Origin: Symsagittifera roscoffensis | Lineage: Eukaryota; Xenacoelomorpha; Acoela; Convolutidae | Assembly: GCF_963678635.1 (NCBI RefSeq) | Contig: NC_087065.1 | Coordinates: 24,199,254-24,263,253, forward strand | DNA: 64,000 nt | Direction of reading: 5' to 3' | Shown: positions 44,728 to 55,292 of the stretch, one piece after another | Layout of the letters: the number at the start of each line of letters is the position of its first letter | Position numbering within the stretch: position 1 is the stretch's first letter | The notes under the pieces: model-generated | Told to the model about the DNA's origin: nothing | Databases searched by the model: none | The model's input: only the letters and a program-made list of their open reading frames with translations | Made by a program: the position numbers and the translations under genes

Positions 44728-45340
44728 ATGTTAAATTTCTTAAGCAAGTACGTTTATAAAATGCAATTATATTTAAGACCATTCTATAATATCCTCAGAC
44801 AACAAAATAATTTTGAATGGACTACTGAACATCAAACACGATTTGAAGAAATTAAAAAACTTTTAACTGAACAAATTTCAAACACAATTCCAGATCCAAA
44901 TCAACCATTCTATGCAATGTGCGATGCTTCAAATTTTGGCATCGGCGCAGCATTACTACAATCACACAATGGTACAAATAAAATGAACCTTATATCAGCA
45001 AATTCCCGATTATTCACTCAAGCAGAGCTACGACTCTCAACTCTAATGAGAGAATGTACAGCTATAATTTATACACTTACAGAATATGAATTTCTGATAC
45101 TTGGATCAAAACATCCAACAGTTTTATTCACAGATCATAAACCAATCATTTTTCTCTTTACGCAAAAGTCAAATCCAAATCACCGAGTTTACAGATTTCA
45201 ATTAATTCTCATGAAATTTCCAAACTTACATATAGTTTGGACAGCAGGAAAAAATCTTGCATTACCAGATACATTAAGCCCAAATACACCACCTGAATTA
45301 CTTACACGAAAAACTACAGTTGAAATACCCAAAAATATAA
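44728..45340 (+). CDS. RT connection and RNase H domain of copy I
   Basis: Part of the open frame 44728-46104. It begins with the connection segment (EFLGMLNFLSKY, PFYNILRQ), then RNase H motifs AMCDASNFGIGAALLQ, LSTLMRECTAIIYTLTEYEF, LFTDHKPIIFL and the gypsy-type end VWTAGKNLALPDTLSPN. The DAS, RE and TDHK acidic residues look intact. It continues into the integrase N-terminal part without a stop. Confidence 0.85.
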
Positions 45341-46856
45341 AATTTTACCTTGCAAAAGTCGAAACATCACCCCGACTAGAATGCAAATATGCAGTAAAAA
45401 CTGACATTGAACAATCACAGATAAATAACCTACAACACTTCCCACTTTACTTAGATTGCCAAGATAACCACTACGAAGTTGATCTACTTGGAACATCAAC
45501 TTTTAAACCAAATCCATACTCACAATGGATAAAAAATAACACCCAACAAAAACGGATAAAACAACACTCGCATAAAAAAGACCTTTTTCCGCTAATTGAA
45601 AAAGAAAATTTAACTGATAAAATAAATTTATCAGGACCACAAACAAATGATTCAAAATACACAATAAATCAAGTTTTTGACCTCCATGACCCACTTGACA
45701 CAATTCTTTTATCTAAATTAGAAATTGAAAACATTTTTCTCCCTCCAACAGATAAAATTACAATTAATACCTTGAAACAATATCAAAATCTTGACCCAGT
45801 AATTAGACAACTAAAATCATGGCACAAATACAAAACTAAGCCCGTAAAAGCAGATACCACAATTTTAGGAAATAAAACACTCCTCCGATATTTTCGAAAA
45901 TTTAATAATACAACAATTAATGAAAACACAGACCTTCTAGAATATCATTTAAATGATTCTACAGTTCCCTCTCTCCCTTTAAGTATGATTCTCATAGCTT
46001 TTAACATTTCACATACACAAAACATTAAAGGCACTCTGGATCAGAGAAAACATATTCAAATTTTACACAAAATTTTTATTTCCCAAATGCACCAATTTAG
46101 ATAAAAGTACTATGCAATGATTGTATAGTATGTCAACTAAATAAACCTTATCCAAATCAAAAACAAATAGCACAAAAACAAGATTTTAAAGGACAAAGTC
46201 TATATTTTAACCATCGTTTTTCATTCGATACAAAAGGACCAATTTCACCGTCCTCTTAAGTAAACTCCTACATTATGGTAATTGTTGACGCATTTCCACA
46301 TTATGTAGCACTCAACCCAGTACCACATTGTAACGCTTATTATGCTTACACAACTCTTTATGAACACTGGATAGCCAAATTCGGATTACCCGAAATCTTA
46401 GTTACAGACAACGGTACAGAATTCATAAATAATGAAATCATCACACTATGTCACTTATATAACATCAAACACAAACCGCGTAAATCTCATGCACCTTGGA
46501 CAAACGGTTTAGTCGAAGGTATGAACCGTTCACTACAAGAATATCTTAGATGTATCATAAATGGAAATGATACAAGATACACCGAATGGTCAGCAGATGT
46601 AAAATTATTTCCCTTAGCATATAATTCACAAATTACGACAACTCTAGGAATGTCACCATACGAAATGGTTTTTAATCAAAAGCCACGTAAACCATTTATG
46701 TTTACAGCAAACTCTCATAAAAATGCACAAGGTCATTGCCAACCGAATAAAGACTCAATTTGTTATAACCTACCTTTACACAAACATGATGAAGATCATT
46801 TTCATCACCCACAAATCCTTAAATTAGCCTCCGGTACACACACCAATGGATTTTAA
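45341..46856 (+). pseudogene. int: Integrase of copy I (zinc domain and DDE core)
   Basis: Catalyses insertion. A spacer follows RNase H. An H2C2 zinc motif lies around 46000-46140, with a frameshift near 46036 and a stop after the second His region. The core begins with FDTKGPI (first Asp, about 46224), then a TAA at 46257-46259 just before the open frame 46275-46856. The second Asp is in VTDNGTEF (46407) and the Glu in NGLVEGMNRSL (46515), giving the D-X35-E spacing expected of retroviral-type integrases. AYNSQITTTLGMSPYEMVFN closes the core. Confidence 0.87.
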
Positions 46857-47359
46857 ATAGAGATAAAAAACACAAGGAAATTTACCAAAAAGTAACAAAA
46901 AAGTTGTTACAAAGGCAAAACATTAACGAACAAATAAATTCACGCTTTACACCAGCCTCCGATTTAAAAAATGGAACATTCGTCTTAATACCTAATTTTA
47001 ATACACAAAAAGGAATTTCTAAAAAATTACAACCCCTTCGTAAAGGACCATACCAAATAATTGCCAAACCTACTGACGTAACATATAAAATCACCGTTTC
47101 AGACCAAAAAGAAATTGTTCAACATCGAAACAATCTATTACCTTATTACCCAAAAGAATACGCACTACGCGAACTAACTCAATTATATACTTTCACAGGT
47201 TTAAAAGTTATTCAAAATCACCCACATACGGAAAATGAGGTAAATGAACAAAATGACATTCACCTTGAAAAACAAAATGAAAAATCAACTACAACCAAAA
47301 ACAATACAAAAAAGCTAGATCAAAATATACCTCAAAAAGAAAAAAAAAAAGAAGAATGA
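46857..47359 (+). CDS. Integrase C-terminal GPY/F module, copy I
   Basis: Open frame entered by a shift near 46850. The motif GISKKLQPLRKGPYQIIAKP is the GPY/F module of Ty3/gypsy integrases, which contributes to multimerisation and DNA binding. A Lys/Glu-rich tail ends at 47359. A nearby Arg-rich motif (RESSRLRN) in another frame at 47400-47430 probably belongs to the original C-terminus. Confidence 0.8.
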
Positions 47360-47471
47360 CAGAAAAAATTGTACCCCAAGAACAAGTCGAGAAATCAGAA
47401 CATAGAGAGTCATCACGACTTAGAAATTAACCACGTAAAAACTACAAAACATTCATCCCACAATCTATAAT

Positions 47472-48304
47472 ATTAAAGAAAGTTGAATTTCAAAAACAGC
47501 TTTAATTTTAAAATTAATAATATCTACACCTCTGAAACATTTTGAACTTTCATTTTTCAAAATAACATGCTGCAAACACGCAGCAATTCTAGTTCAAAAT
47601 TAGCCAATAGGATTCATTCAATCCGTCACCTTCTATAACTCTAACACAAACCAATTAGACGAAAGATATTAAACTCCAGGCATATCTATAACTATAACTT
47701 TACAACCTCCAGGTCAAAAATAAGCAAACCACTCAAACTTGACAACTAAAATAAATACCACCATAATATCATAACCCTCCTTTATCTAATAACGCAAAGA
47801 TCAACAATATTTTCCCAACTCAGACCTCAAAAACCCCACAAAGAAACATGTTAAATTAGCCTAAAGTAAAAGTGCGACCATATTCATTTAGCCTAAAGTA
47901 CAAAAATCTCAAAAATATCCCAGATCACCTGACAAATAAAAATAAAGTAAAAGAAGACCTCCCGAACACCATAAAAGTTGCCCCCAACAACTTTTCACAA
48001 AACTCAAACCCACTTGTCAAAAAATCAATAAATAATTCGACCACACTTGAAAATTGCCCCAAACAACAAAAAATATTCGACCAAGAAGCCATTTCTTAAA
48101 TTCTCTCCTCTCGATAAGTCAACATAATTTTCAACATTTTCATAAACTTTTTAACAATATTTAAACTTTTATTCATATTTCTCTTTGATACTTTTGAAGC
48201 TTTTATAATAATCTTAATCATTTTATGAAATATTTTTTTTAAATTTTCTACTCCCTATTTGAAAAATATCTCCAATTTTTCCAAGCCATTCACCATATTC
48301 ACAG
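47472..48304 (+). other. Intergenic region between integrase and ORF3a, T-rich end
   Basis: No credible ORF (47872-48099 is low complexity). From about 48110 to 48300 the strand switches from A/C-rich to strongly T/C-rich and ends in CCATATTCACAG/GTACG, 25 bases before the ORF3a ATG. This looks like a polypyrimidine tract and 3' splice site for a subgenomic env message. III-beta is also T-rich at this place (63870-64000, complementary strand). Confidence 0.5.
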
Positions 48305-48329
48305 GTACGAAAACCCAAAATTTATTTAA

Positions 48330-48518
48330 ATGATACGAACCATTTTTAGTAGAACAGATATTATTTTACTATTTGTAATTTTTATAACATTTTTATCATC
48401 CCTCATATTGACAATATGCAAATGTATAAAGAAGGCAATCATAACATTCGCCTTAGCAACAATCCTTCTAATTCTTTTTCTTGAAGAATACTACAATAAA
48501 CATAAATTTTTTCACTAA
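48330..48518 (+). CDS. ORF3a: small two-helix membrane protein
   Basis: 62 codons from ATG. Two hydrophobic segments, IILLFVIFITFLSSLILTI and AIITFALATILLILFL, are separated by a basic turn (CKCIKK), with a short charged C-terminus. III-beta encodes a related sequence (FSRTD start, KCIKKAILTFAI, EYYKKHK) and has its stop at exactly the aligned codon (63662-63664), so the stop is conserved. Possible viroporin-like or anchor protein (inference). The downstream ORF3b continues in the same frame. Confidence 0.6.
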   Translation: MIRTIFSRTDIILLFVIFITFLSSLILTICKCIKKAIITFALATILLILFLEEYYNKHKFFH

Positions 48519-49661
48519 AAGAAATCAATCAAAAAACTCTCAAAAATTGCTAACCAACAATCACACAGTCAGTCTTCACCGACAACATCCCAAGAAAACC
48601 CGACAATTCCTACAACTACCCAAAACCCCCAAACATCTACACGAATTTCTTTCCAAGATAACCCATATAATTTTGAAGAACGACACGCTCGCTTATCTGA
48701 ACCATTAGAACCAGTTCAGCGACAGGCACCTCTAAGTGAACCGACATATAACTTGTACCCAACACTACCACAGGAATTAAGTAGAATAAAAAATATTAGT
48801 CAAAACCAAAATACAGTTGAAATAAATAGACAAATTATACATCCACGACGAAATAGAAATCTTCAAACCCCCCGAGTTCATTTTGATATACCCCAATCCC
48901 CATCACCAAGTACTCCAGAAGACCCAATTAGCATATTACCGGAAACCCCTACACTTATTTCACAACGTAGCACCTCAAGTATACCCTCAGATTACTTAGG
49001 TTCAACACCAACATCTGAACAAATACGTGAAAATCCCTTTAACCCCCCAAACCAAACATCACGACTACCATATTGGACAACACAATCATTCACACAAGGT
49101 GAACCAAATTTAATAAATGACCCAATAGATATTTCTACGGATACAACAACATCATCATCACTACCAGAAACATTATCACTACCGTCAACACCATCAATAA
49201 GCCAGATTTCACCGACGCCTTTCCCCCTAAATTTTCCAAATAACCTCGACGATAGATATCGAGAACAATCACCAACAAATATCCCTTTAAGATTAGATTG
49301 GAACACGTTCACAGCACCCCCACCATTATTTGGACAACACCCGGAAAGTAACCGACTCCAAAACTGGGCACTCCATAGACTACAGTATAGACAAGACATC
49401 CACGAAGATATTCGTGACCATAATATCCAAATACTCCAACAAAATAGTCTACAATTAAAATTTGAAATCACGGTTAAACTAAACAACATTGCTCAACATC
49501 CTTACCCATTAAACCCACCAAATATAACAGCTCAATCGCTACCACCACTATTTATAACAACTGAAGTAATATATAAATACGACAGATATACCAAAAAGAC
49601 AATTGGTTACATCACATTTTATAACCCGTACTCAGGATTATCATACACATGTATATTCTAA
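48519..49661 (+). CDS. ORF3b: Pro/Ser-rich protein without a start codon
   Basis: About 380 open codons in the ORF3a frame right after its stop, with no ATG anywhere. The N-terminal two thirds is Pro/Ser/Thr-rich (SEPLEPVQRQAPLSEP, HPRRNRNLQTPRV). The last third is a conserved globular-looking region: LRLDWNTFTAPPPLFGQHP, LQYRQDIHEDIRDHNIQ, then GYITFYNPYSGLSYTCIF. III-beta keeps this arrangement. It ends in ATGTATATTCTAA, where the stop overlaps the env ATG by 13 nt. Expression by stop readthrough or splicing is implied. No family recognised. Confidence 0.65.
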   Translation, partial: KKSIKKLSKIANQQSHSQSSPTTSQENPTIPTTTQNPQTSTRISFQDNPYNFEERHARLSEPLEPVQRQAPLSEPTYNLYPTLPQELSRIKNISQNQNTVEINRQIIHPRRNRNLQTPRVHFDIPQSPSPSTPEDPISILPETPTLISQRSTSSIPSDYLGSTPTSEQIRENPFNPPNQTSRLPYWTTQSFTQGEPNLINDPIDISTDTTTSSSLPETLSLPSTPSISQISPTPFPLNFPNNLDDRYREQSPTNIPLRLDWNTFTAPPPLFGQHPESNRLQNWALHRLQYRQDIHEDIRDHNIQILQQNSLQLKFEITVKLNNIAQHPYPLNPPNITAQSLPPLFITTEVIYKYDRYTKKTIGYITFYNPYSGLSYTCIF

Positions 49662-51887
49662 AAATATTGATATTTCTCCAACTCCTTTTTCTAATAATCT
49701 CCGATCAGAACATAAATCCTTCTCCCCGCACAGGACCCCAAGACTTATTAGTAACACGCTACGATTGTGAAGAAAAATAATCATATAATAAATAATCCAT
49801 CAAACTGCAGAGCAGACACAAAAAATAAAGGATATCAAGAAATAATGTTTTTCGATTGGAAAATACAACTCGAAAAAATACAACTCACACGAGATTTATC
49901 TGACAACACAATGATCTATCAAGGAATTAGAATACCTTGTAAAAACGATCAAGGTTTTTGTGATCCTACAACACGGACACAAGCAACAATTGTTTGGTTT
50001 CCCGAAGATACATGTACAACATTTCAAGTAGCAAAAATACACGCTCGAATGATAAAATTTCACGAAAAATATTTTATACAATCAATTCAATACGAACAAG
50101 TCAATCCATCTCGAAAACAAAGTACTGATTTTCGAAATATCCATAATATAGAAAATAAATTAATACGTTTTCAAATATATCAAGAAACAGAACTCGCATG
50201 TAAATACAGAAACCCACTTCACAAAACACAATATTCTGAAATATTAGTTGAATACGAAAATGGTTTCGACATGACCACTGGAAAAATAAAAATTGACCCT
50301 TATGCCACAGGTCATCCTCTAAACGAAGGAACATCATATATACCAGTTAACTTTCAAAAAAGTAATGGTCAACCTGGTGGACATCTAAAGCCACATGACA
50401 CTAGAAGCACACGTTTACAAGAACTATCACTAATGAATAATTCTTATTTTGGTAATATCCACTATGATATCCACTTAGATATGAAATTAGACTACACAAT
50501 TAGTCGAATTTTTTAGGAAATGTCCTTCTCTGAATTAGAAACACTTCACCAACTATGCGAATTAGAAAGGACACAAATCCTACAATCACTTGCACTAGCA
50601 GTATTAAAAATACACTACGCAGGATCTTTACTATCAGGAAATAGATCAATTTTTTTAGACTACGAAGGAAACATTTTATGGTTTTATACTTGTACCAAAA
50701 AAGTATCACCACTATATGTTTTTGAAGATAAAAGATGCTATAAAAGAATCCCTATCTTTTATAAAAATAAAGTACATTTTGTTGACACACTCTCAAGACG
50801 AACATATTTTTGGGATACCGCAGTCCCATGTGGATCAAAAAATAGCCACAATGTAGTACAATTGAACCCTGATGAAGATAAATATTATCTTCTTACTCCA
50901 TACCCCACGTTAATGCAATCACTCAAAAAAATTTCACCTGAAAGCATCAGAGCTATTGCTCGTAACCCAAATATTAATTTACAATCAATTGGAATATATT
51001 CAAAATCAGATATCCAACACCACATTAGAACACAACAATTCCAAGAATTATTAACACAAATGGACACTATACAAAGACAATCAATTGATCAAAACTTACG
51101 CAAAATTGCCGAAACTGCAGGATTTGCAGATATCTATACACAAGATTATAGCGGATATTTTAAAGATATTAAAGACTATATATATCTAAACGGTGAAAAA
51201 TACAGACCACAAGATATTTCACCTATAAATATTTTTAGCTTTGTTACACTAAAAAACGAAATTCTCGATTTTCTAGGATGGCCCTATTACATCTTAGAGA
51301 AATTAACTATCTTATACGCAATGTTTAACTTTATAGGATTTCTTTTTTCACTTTTAAAAGGAATCTATAACACATGTGCTATACACACACAAGTAAACAG
51401 ACAAGCAAGTGTAGCACGCATACTATTTGCAGGATTTTTTGGAATTTTTTCATCATCAATTAACAAAATTCTTCTAGACGCACAAATCAAAGAATATAAT
51501 ACAAAAATAGCGAAAACACAGAACACATACAACGAAGAACATAATAACATAGAAGTAACGCCTACAGCACCACAGTTGCCACCCCTACCACATAACCATC
51601 CATTATCCTTAGTCCCACGTAATTTCCGAAACCTAGCAATAACACAAAACCCAAATTTCAGACCAAACATATCGCAAAGTCCCATACAACATATAATGAC
51701 ACATCATTCACAAGATGATAATACATATGAACAAATTATAGAACAACCCCATACCACCGCTTTTCAGTCTCAAAATAATAATTTTTTTAGCCCTACACCG
51801 CTCAAATTCCCATCCAACCAACCTCAACACTCCAATCATAATAATCCCAATTTTTGCTTTCCCGCCACCCGATTTTCCAACTATTAA
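49649..51887 (+). pseudogene. env: Env-like membrane glycoprotein of copy I, damaged
   Basis: Would sit in the envelope or cell membrane. The start (49649-49780) encodes a signal peptide (KILIFLQLLFLIIS) and the beginning of a Cys-containing ectodomain. A deletion of several hundred bases relative to III-beta and a frame change follow. 49767-50516 holds Cys-rich ectodomain (IPCKNDQGFCDP, ATIVWFPEDTC); TAG at 50514 (sense codon in III-beta) precedes 50520-51887 with more ectodomain, a hydrophobic anchor (TILYAMFNFIGFLFSLL), a second hydrophobic stretch (VARILFAGFFGIF) and a cytoplasmic tail. The cysteine/VW layout resembles class III G proteins of chuvirus-like viruses captured by other invertebrate elements, but this is a weak impression. 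Confidence 0.65.
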
Positions 51888-51900
51888 TACAACATCAAGC

Positions 51901-52323
51901 ATGAATTCGGATACTAACTCAGATATTTCAGTTTTACACTCCATTTCACAACTTAATAACCCTAATATAGAAACCCCTGATGAATTTGCAGACTCCGAAC
52001 CATCTCCATCCAATAACTTTCAAACCAACTCCTCAATTTTTTCAAAGCCCCCTTTTCGACCAATCCCACCAAATAACCCACTCCCGTCCATTTCTTCCCC
52101 CTCTTATGCTTCACAAGTAACCCCAACCTACTCTTCATTTCATTCAGACCGATCATCCAATTCTCCAGATATTCCCCAAATCTGCCAAGAACTCGATAAT
52201 TTTATCACCCTCCAACAACAACTATTACACCCTAACACCCCCACTATAAATCAGATTTCTTCCACAATAGAATCCTCAAACCCACCTACCCCTACACCCT
52301 CTTCACTATTATCATTTTACTAA
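51901..52323 (+). CDS. ORF4: Pro/Ser/Asn-rich protein after env
   Basis: 140 codons from ATG. The open frame extends upstream into the env 3' end (to about 51742) in a different frame, and III-beta keeps similar residues there (FAFPPPDFP versus FAFSPPQSP). Matching parts: MNSDTNSD / MESDTNSN, ISQLNNPNIETPDEFA, QELDNFITLQQ. Low complexity, no domain. In III-beta the protein appears to continue further (58800-59099), whereas copy I has lost that part. Function unknown. Confidence 0.55.
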   Translation: MNSDTNSDISVLHSISQLNNPNIETPDEFADSEPSPSNNFQTNSSIFSKPPFRPIPPNNPLPSISSPSYASQVTPTYSSFHSDRSSNSPDIPQICQELDNFITLQQQLLHPNTPTINQISSTIESSNPPTPTPSSLLSFY

Positions 52324-52378
52324 TCCCCTTTGCCTGCCGTTATCTAATACTCATAACGATATAGAAAGGAATAAAGAT

Positions 52379-53293
52379 ATGCTATATCGACTCACCACAC
52401 CACAAACACATAGACAATTTACTCATATAGGATATAAAAAATCACTAAAAACATTCACTGCACCCCGAGCTAACGAATTTACAATAGAATATTACGATCA
52501 TAATATCATCCGAACTAACCAAGATCAACTTTTAGATGACGACCGCTTCGCTAACCCACAACTAACAGAAAAATTCTTCATCAAAACACCATATGTCTTC
52601 ACACTCAATACTTTTGATCGAAAATATGATCACATCATTTCTGAAGCACTAACTGATATGCAAGCTTACGAAAGTTTTAAAGAAAAATTCCAATTATTTT
52701 CACTAACCTTCCACTTCCTTGCACCACATGAACGCGATTTGCACTGCTCACACGACATTATGTTACGCACTAAACAAACCCACACATATACATACTATCG
52801 CTTCATACAAAATCATTTTGATCTACACACTCTATCAAGACAACCACACCACCGTTTTCAGTTTCTTAACTCTAAGTACACTTAACCATTTTTTCTAAAT
52901 TTCACCTATTGCATCAAAGATACTAACCTCCACGGCATCCTCCGCAATTATGACCCTATAACACAAATGTATATATTTTGTCCCATCACGAAGACCTTTA
53001 ATGCCGAAGAATCCAGACCCTTCCTTATTCCACATGAATTTATCCAACCTATAGAAATCCCTATATTAGAATTCATCCACAATACTAAATACAATCACAA
53101 AATATATAATCTCATTCAAAACACACCTTATGAGTTTGCAGTTGGCACCGAAGAGCTAAAAACTATTAAAGCACTTCAATTGCTTTGGCCACTGCTTCAA
53201 ACTAAAAACATCATTCGCATACTAGCAAAATTACTAACAAATTCAGACATGATACACGACATCTTCCCCCACGGTTTTTTCCCCGACGACTAA
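52379..53293 (+). pseudogene. ORF5: last conserved protein of the element, one stop in copy I
   Basis: About 304 codons in one frame with a single TAA at 52883-52885 (TCA in III-beta). Motifs: YYDHNIIR, CSHDIMLRTKQTHTYTYY, LRNYDPITQMY, YNLIQNTPYEF, KALQLLWPLLQTK, ending HDIFPHGFFPDD. Over the last 130 residues roughly two thirds are identical to III-beta, mostly with conservative changes, which indicates selection. Not hydrophobic, no signal peptide, no family recognised. It could be an accessory or virion protein. Confidence 0.65.
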
Positions 53294-54882
53294 CAGCTAA
53301 GTATAATTTATAATTATTCTTCACTAATAAATTTAAATTAATACTAACCATTCTTTACTCATGTTTCTTTTAGATTTTTAGTCTTCATCCCACGATCATT
53401 TGCAAAAAACAGAAAAGAAAAATAAAAAATAAAACTTGTTAAAATTCTTCTAAACTTTATTAATATTTTGCACTAGATACTATAATAAAATTCATACCAA
53501 TGTAGTAAATTTATTTATAAATTGTTTCCCCAAAAGCAGTAAATTTAATAATGATGAAAATTTATAACTTAACTTTCCCCCAAAACTAGCAGTAAAATTA
53601 AAAATCTATGTAGTAAATTGATAAAATGAAAATGCAGTATTAACTTTTTGATATTTTCATTCACTCGCACAAGAATTCTATCCAAACTCGCACAGCTCGC
53701 CCACGAAGAATTGTTTAAATAATGAATTTCAGTTTCAAGTTTTCACACTCAACAACTCTAACACACGATAACAAGTTTCAAACTTTCCTTTAACCCGGTC
53801 GGAAAGGAAATATATACTAAACCAAACTAACCAACGCAGCGTACTAAACACCACAAATCATAAAATAACAGCATGACTAAGAAAAGAAAACCAACGGTAC
53901 CCAAACCGGATTAACCCAGTTTAAAACTGGATAGTTTATTCTTTTGAAGACTATTATAAAGTCTAAGAAAGGAACAATAAAACACAAAAAAGTCGAAAGA
54001 CAAACCCATAACAAAAACAATTTGATTTTTGAAAAGGAACATAAGAAAGACCAACATAAACCCAACATAAAAAGTTATCACATAACAGGACCTCTCAAAG
54101 AAACCGCACGAAATCATACTCCCACTCCTGGCCTAACCCACCAGAGAGGACGTCCTGAGCATGCTCTATAGCCGGCCTAACCCATCGCGCTATATCCACG
54201 CTTTGTGATCACACTTCTATTTTTAATAAGAGGTACTCAAGGGTGAGTAACTCTTCAAAATAACCACACTAAAACAAAATGCTTTTGTGAAAACAACTAA
54301 CTAAATTCATAATTAAAAAACTGAACTAATAAAAATTTTATAAACTGTAAATCATACCTTGCAGTATATAGATCAGCACACAAGAACAAAGACGAACATC
54401 CAAAGACAAAATGATCCCGTTACACTCAAACAAGAATGGCTAACCACAACCGATATGCCGTCCACAATCACAACTCAAAGGATTTAGAGTACGACTTGAC
54501 TTCGCAGAAAAGGACTTCATTGAACTAGACCAATGACCACCTCGATGTTCAAGTATACGTACAGATCCGAGTTACAAGGCATCCCCTCCACGCACAATCT
54601 CCACGCCATTCCCAGACGAGGTTGAACACAAAACAAGTTCTCTACATAATGCAGAAAAACCCGTCATAGCAAACCATTTTGAAATCAGATTGATTTCAAT
54701 GGGAAACACAGTCGTTGTCACAAGAAGACACTACGATTGATGCCCCTAACTCCAGCGTCCTGGAACTTCTCTAACAAGAGGAACCGGACAAGAATACGAT
54801 GTTCGCCAAATACCAACGCTCATCATCCATCCTTTGAATTGCAAAAAGATAATTCTAAAAAACTCTGTAAAACCCGGATGGG
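53294..54882 (+). other. Long 3' untranslated region of copy I
   Basis: About 1.6 kb without a credible ORF. It includes several GCAGTAAATTTA / GTAGTAAATT repeats with CCCCAA near 53460-53650, the conserved block 54112-54260, and a purine-rich end GGATGGGAGG touching the LTR (possible polypurine tract). Confidence 0.65.
54112..54260 (+). other. Conserved block in 3' untranslated region, copy I
   Basis: CAGAGAGGACGTCCTGAGCA, CTCTATAGCCGGCC and repeated GAGTA(A)CTC motifs are shared with 29345-29470 and 56940-57065 (reverse orientation). Confidence 0.5.
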
Positions 54883-55292
54883 AGGAACCTGATCTAAACT
54901 ATATTTTATGATTGGATAAAATAGATATGTTACCACTGTAAAGTATTTAATATTAACCAATCATGATCCATCTAACTAACAACCCACTTATTTGTAAGTG
55001 CTGAAATTACTTGTAATTTCAGCACCAGAGAGATTTGAATTTAACTTAGAAATTAGTTGTCTCTCCAAGAGAACTTCAGCAGCCGCAACAAACCAGTATA
55101 CCCTAGATCTATTGAGCCTAGCAGAGACTAGTTAAACACCCTGAGACTAGAAAGTATAAGAGTAAGATTAGGATTGGTATTAGACTAAGAAGTTGCACGA
55201 ATCTATCCGGCCGAAAATAAGATAGCGTGACGAGCAGACGGTGTACCCTATCCGAAATTATTCTATGAGTTAACCACATCGGTCCTAACTCA
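54883..55292 (+). repeat. 3' LTR of copy I
   Basis: 410 bp; first base A where the 5' LTR has T, otherwise the same ends. ATAT duplication at 55293-55296. Confidence 0.95.

Larger units (their letters stand above)
37156..55292 (+). mobile_element. Full-length giant Ty3-like retrovirus-like element, copy I
   Basis: 18,137 bp including two 410-bp LTRs, flanked by ATAT on both sides; the empty site exists at 27704-27707. Order: LTR, primer site, leader with small ORF, ORF1, gag, pro, RT, RNase H, integrase with GPY/F module, ORF3a, ORF3b, env-like, ORF4, ORF5, long 3' region, LTR. The coding strand is rich in A and C throughout, unlike its surroundings. LTRs differ at about 10 sites by eye. Several stops and frameshifts mean it is dead as it stands, and deletions are visible in env (after 49780) and between ORF4 and ORF5 relative to III-beta. 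Confidence 0.95.
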
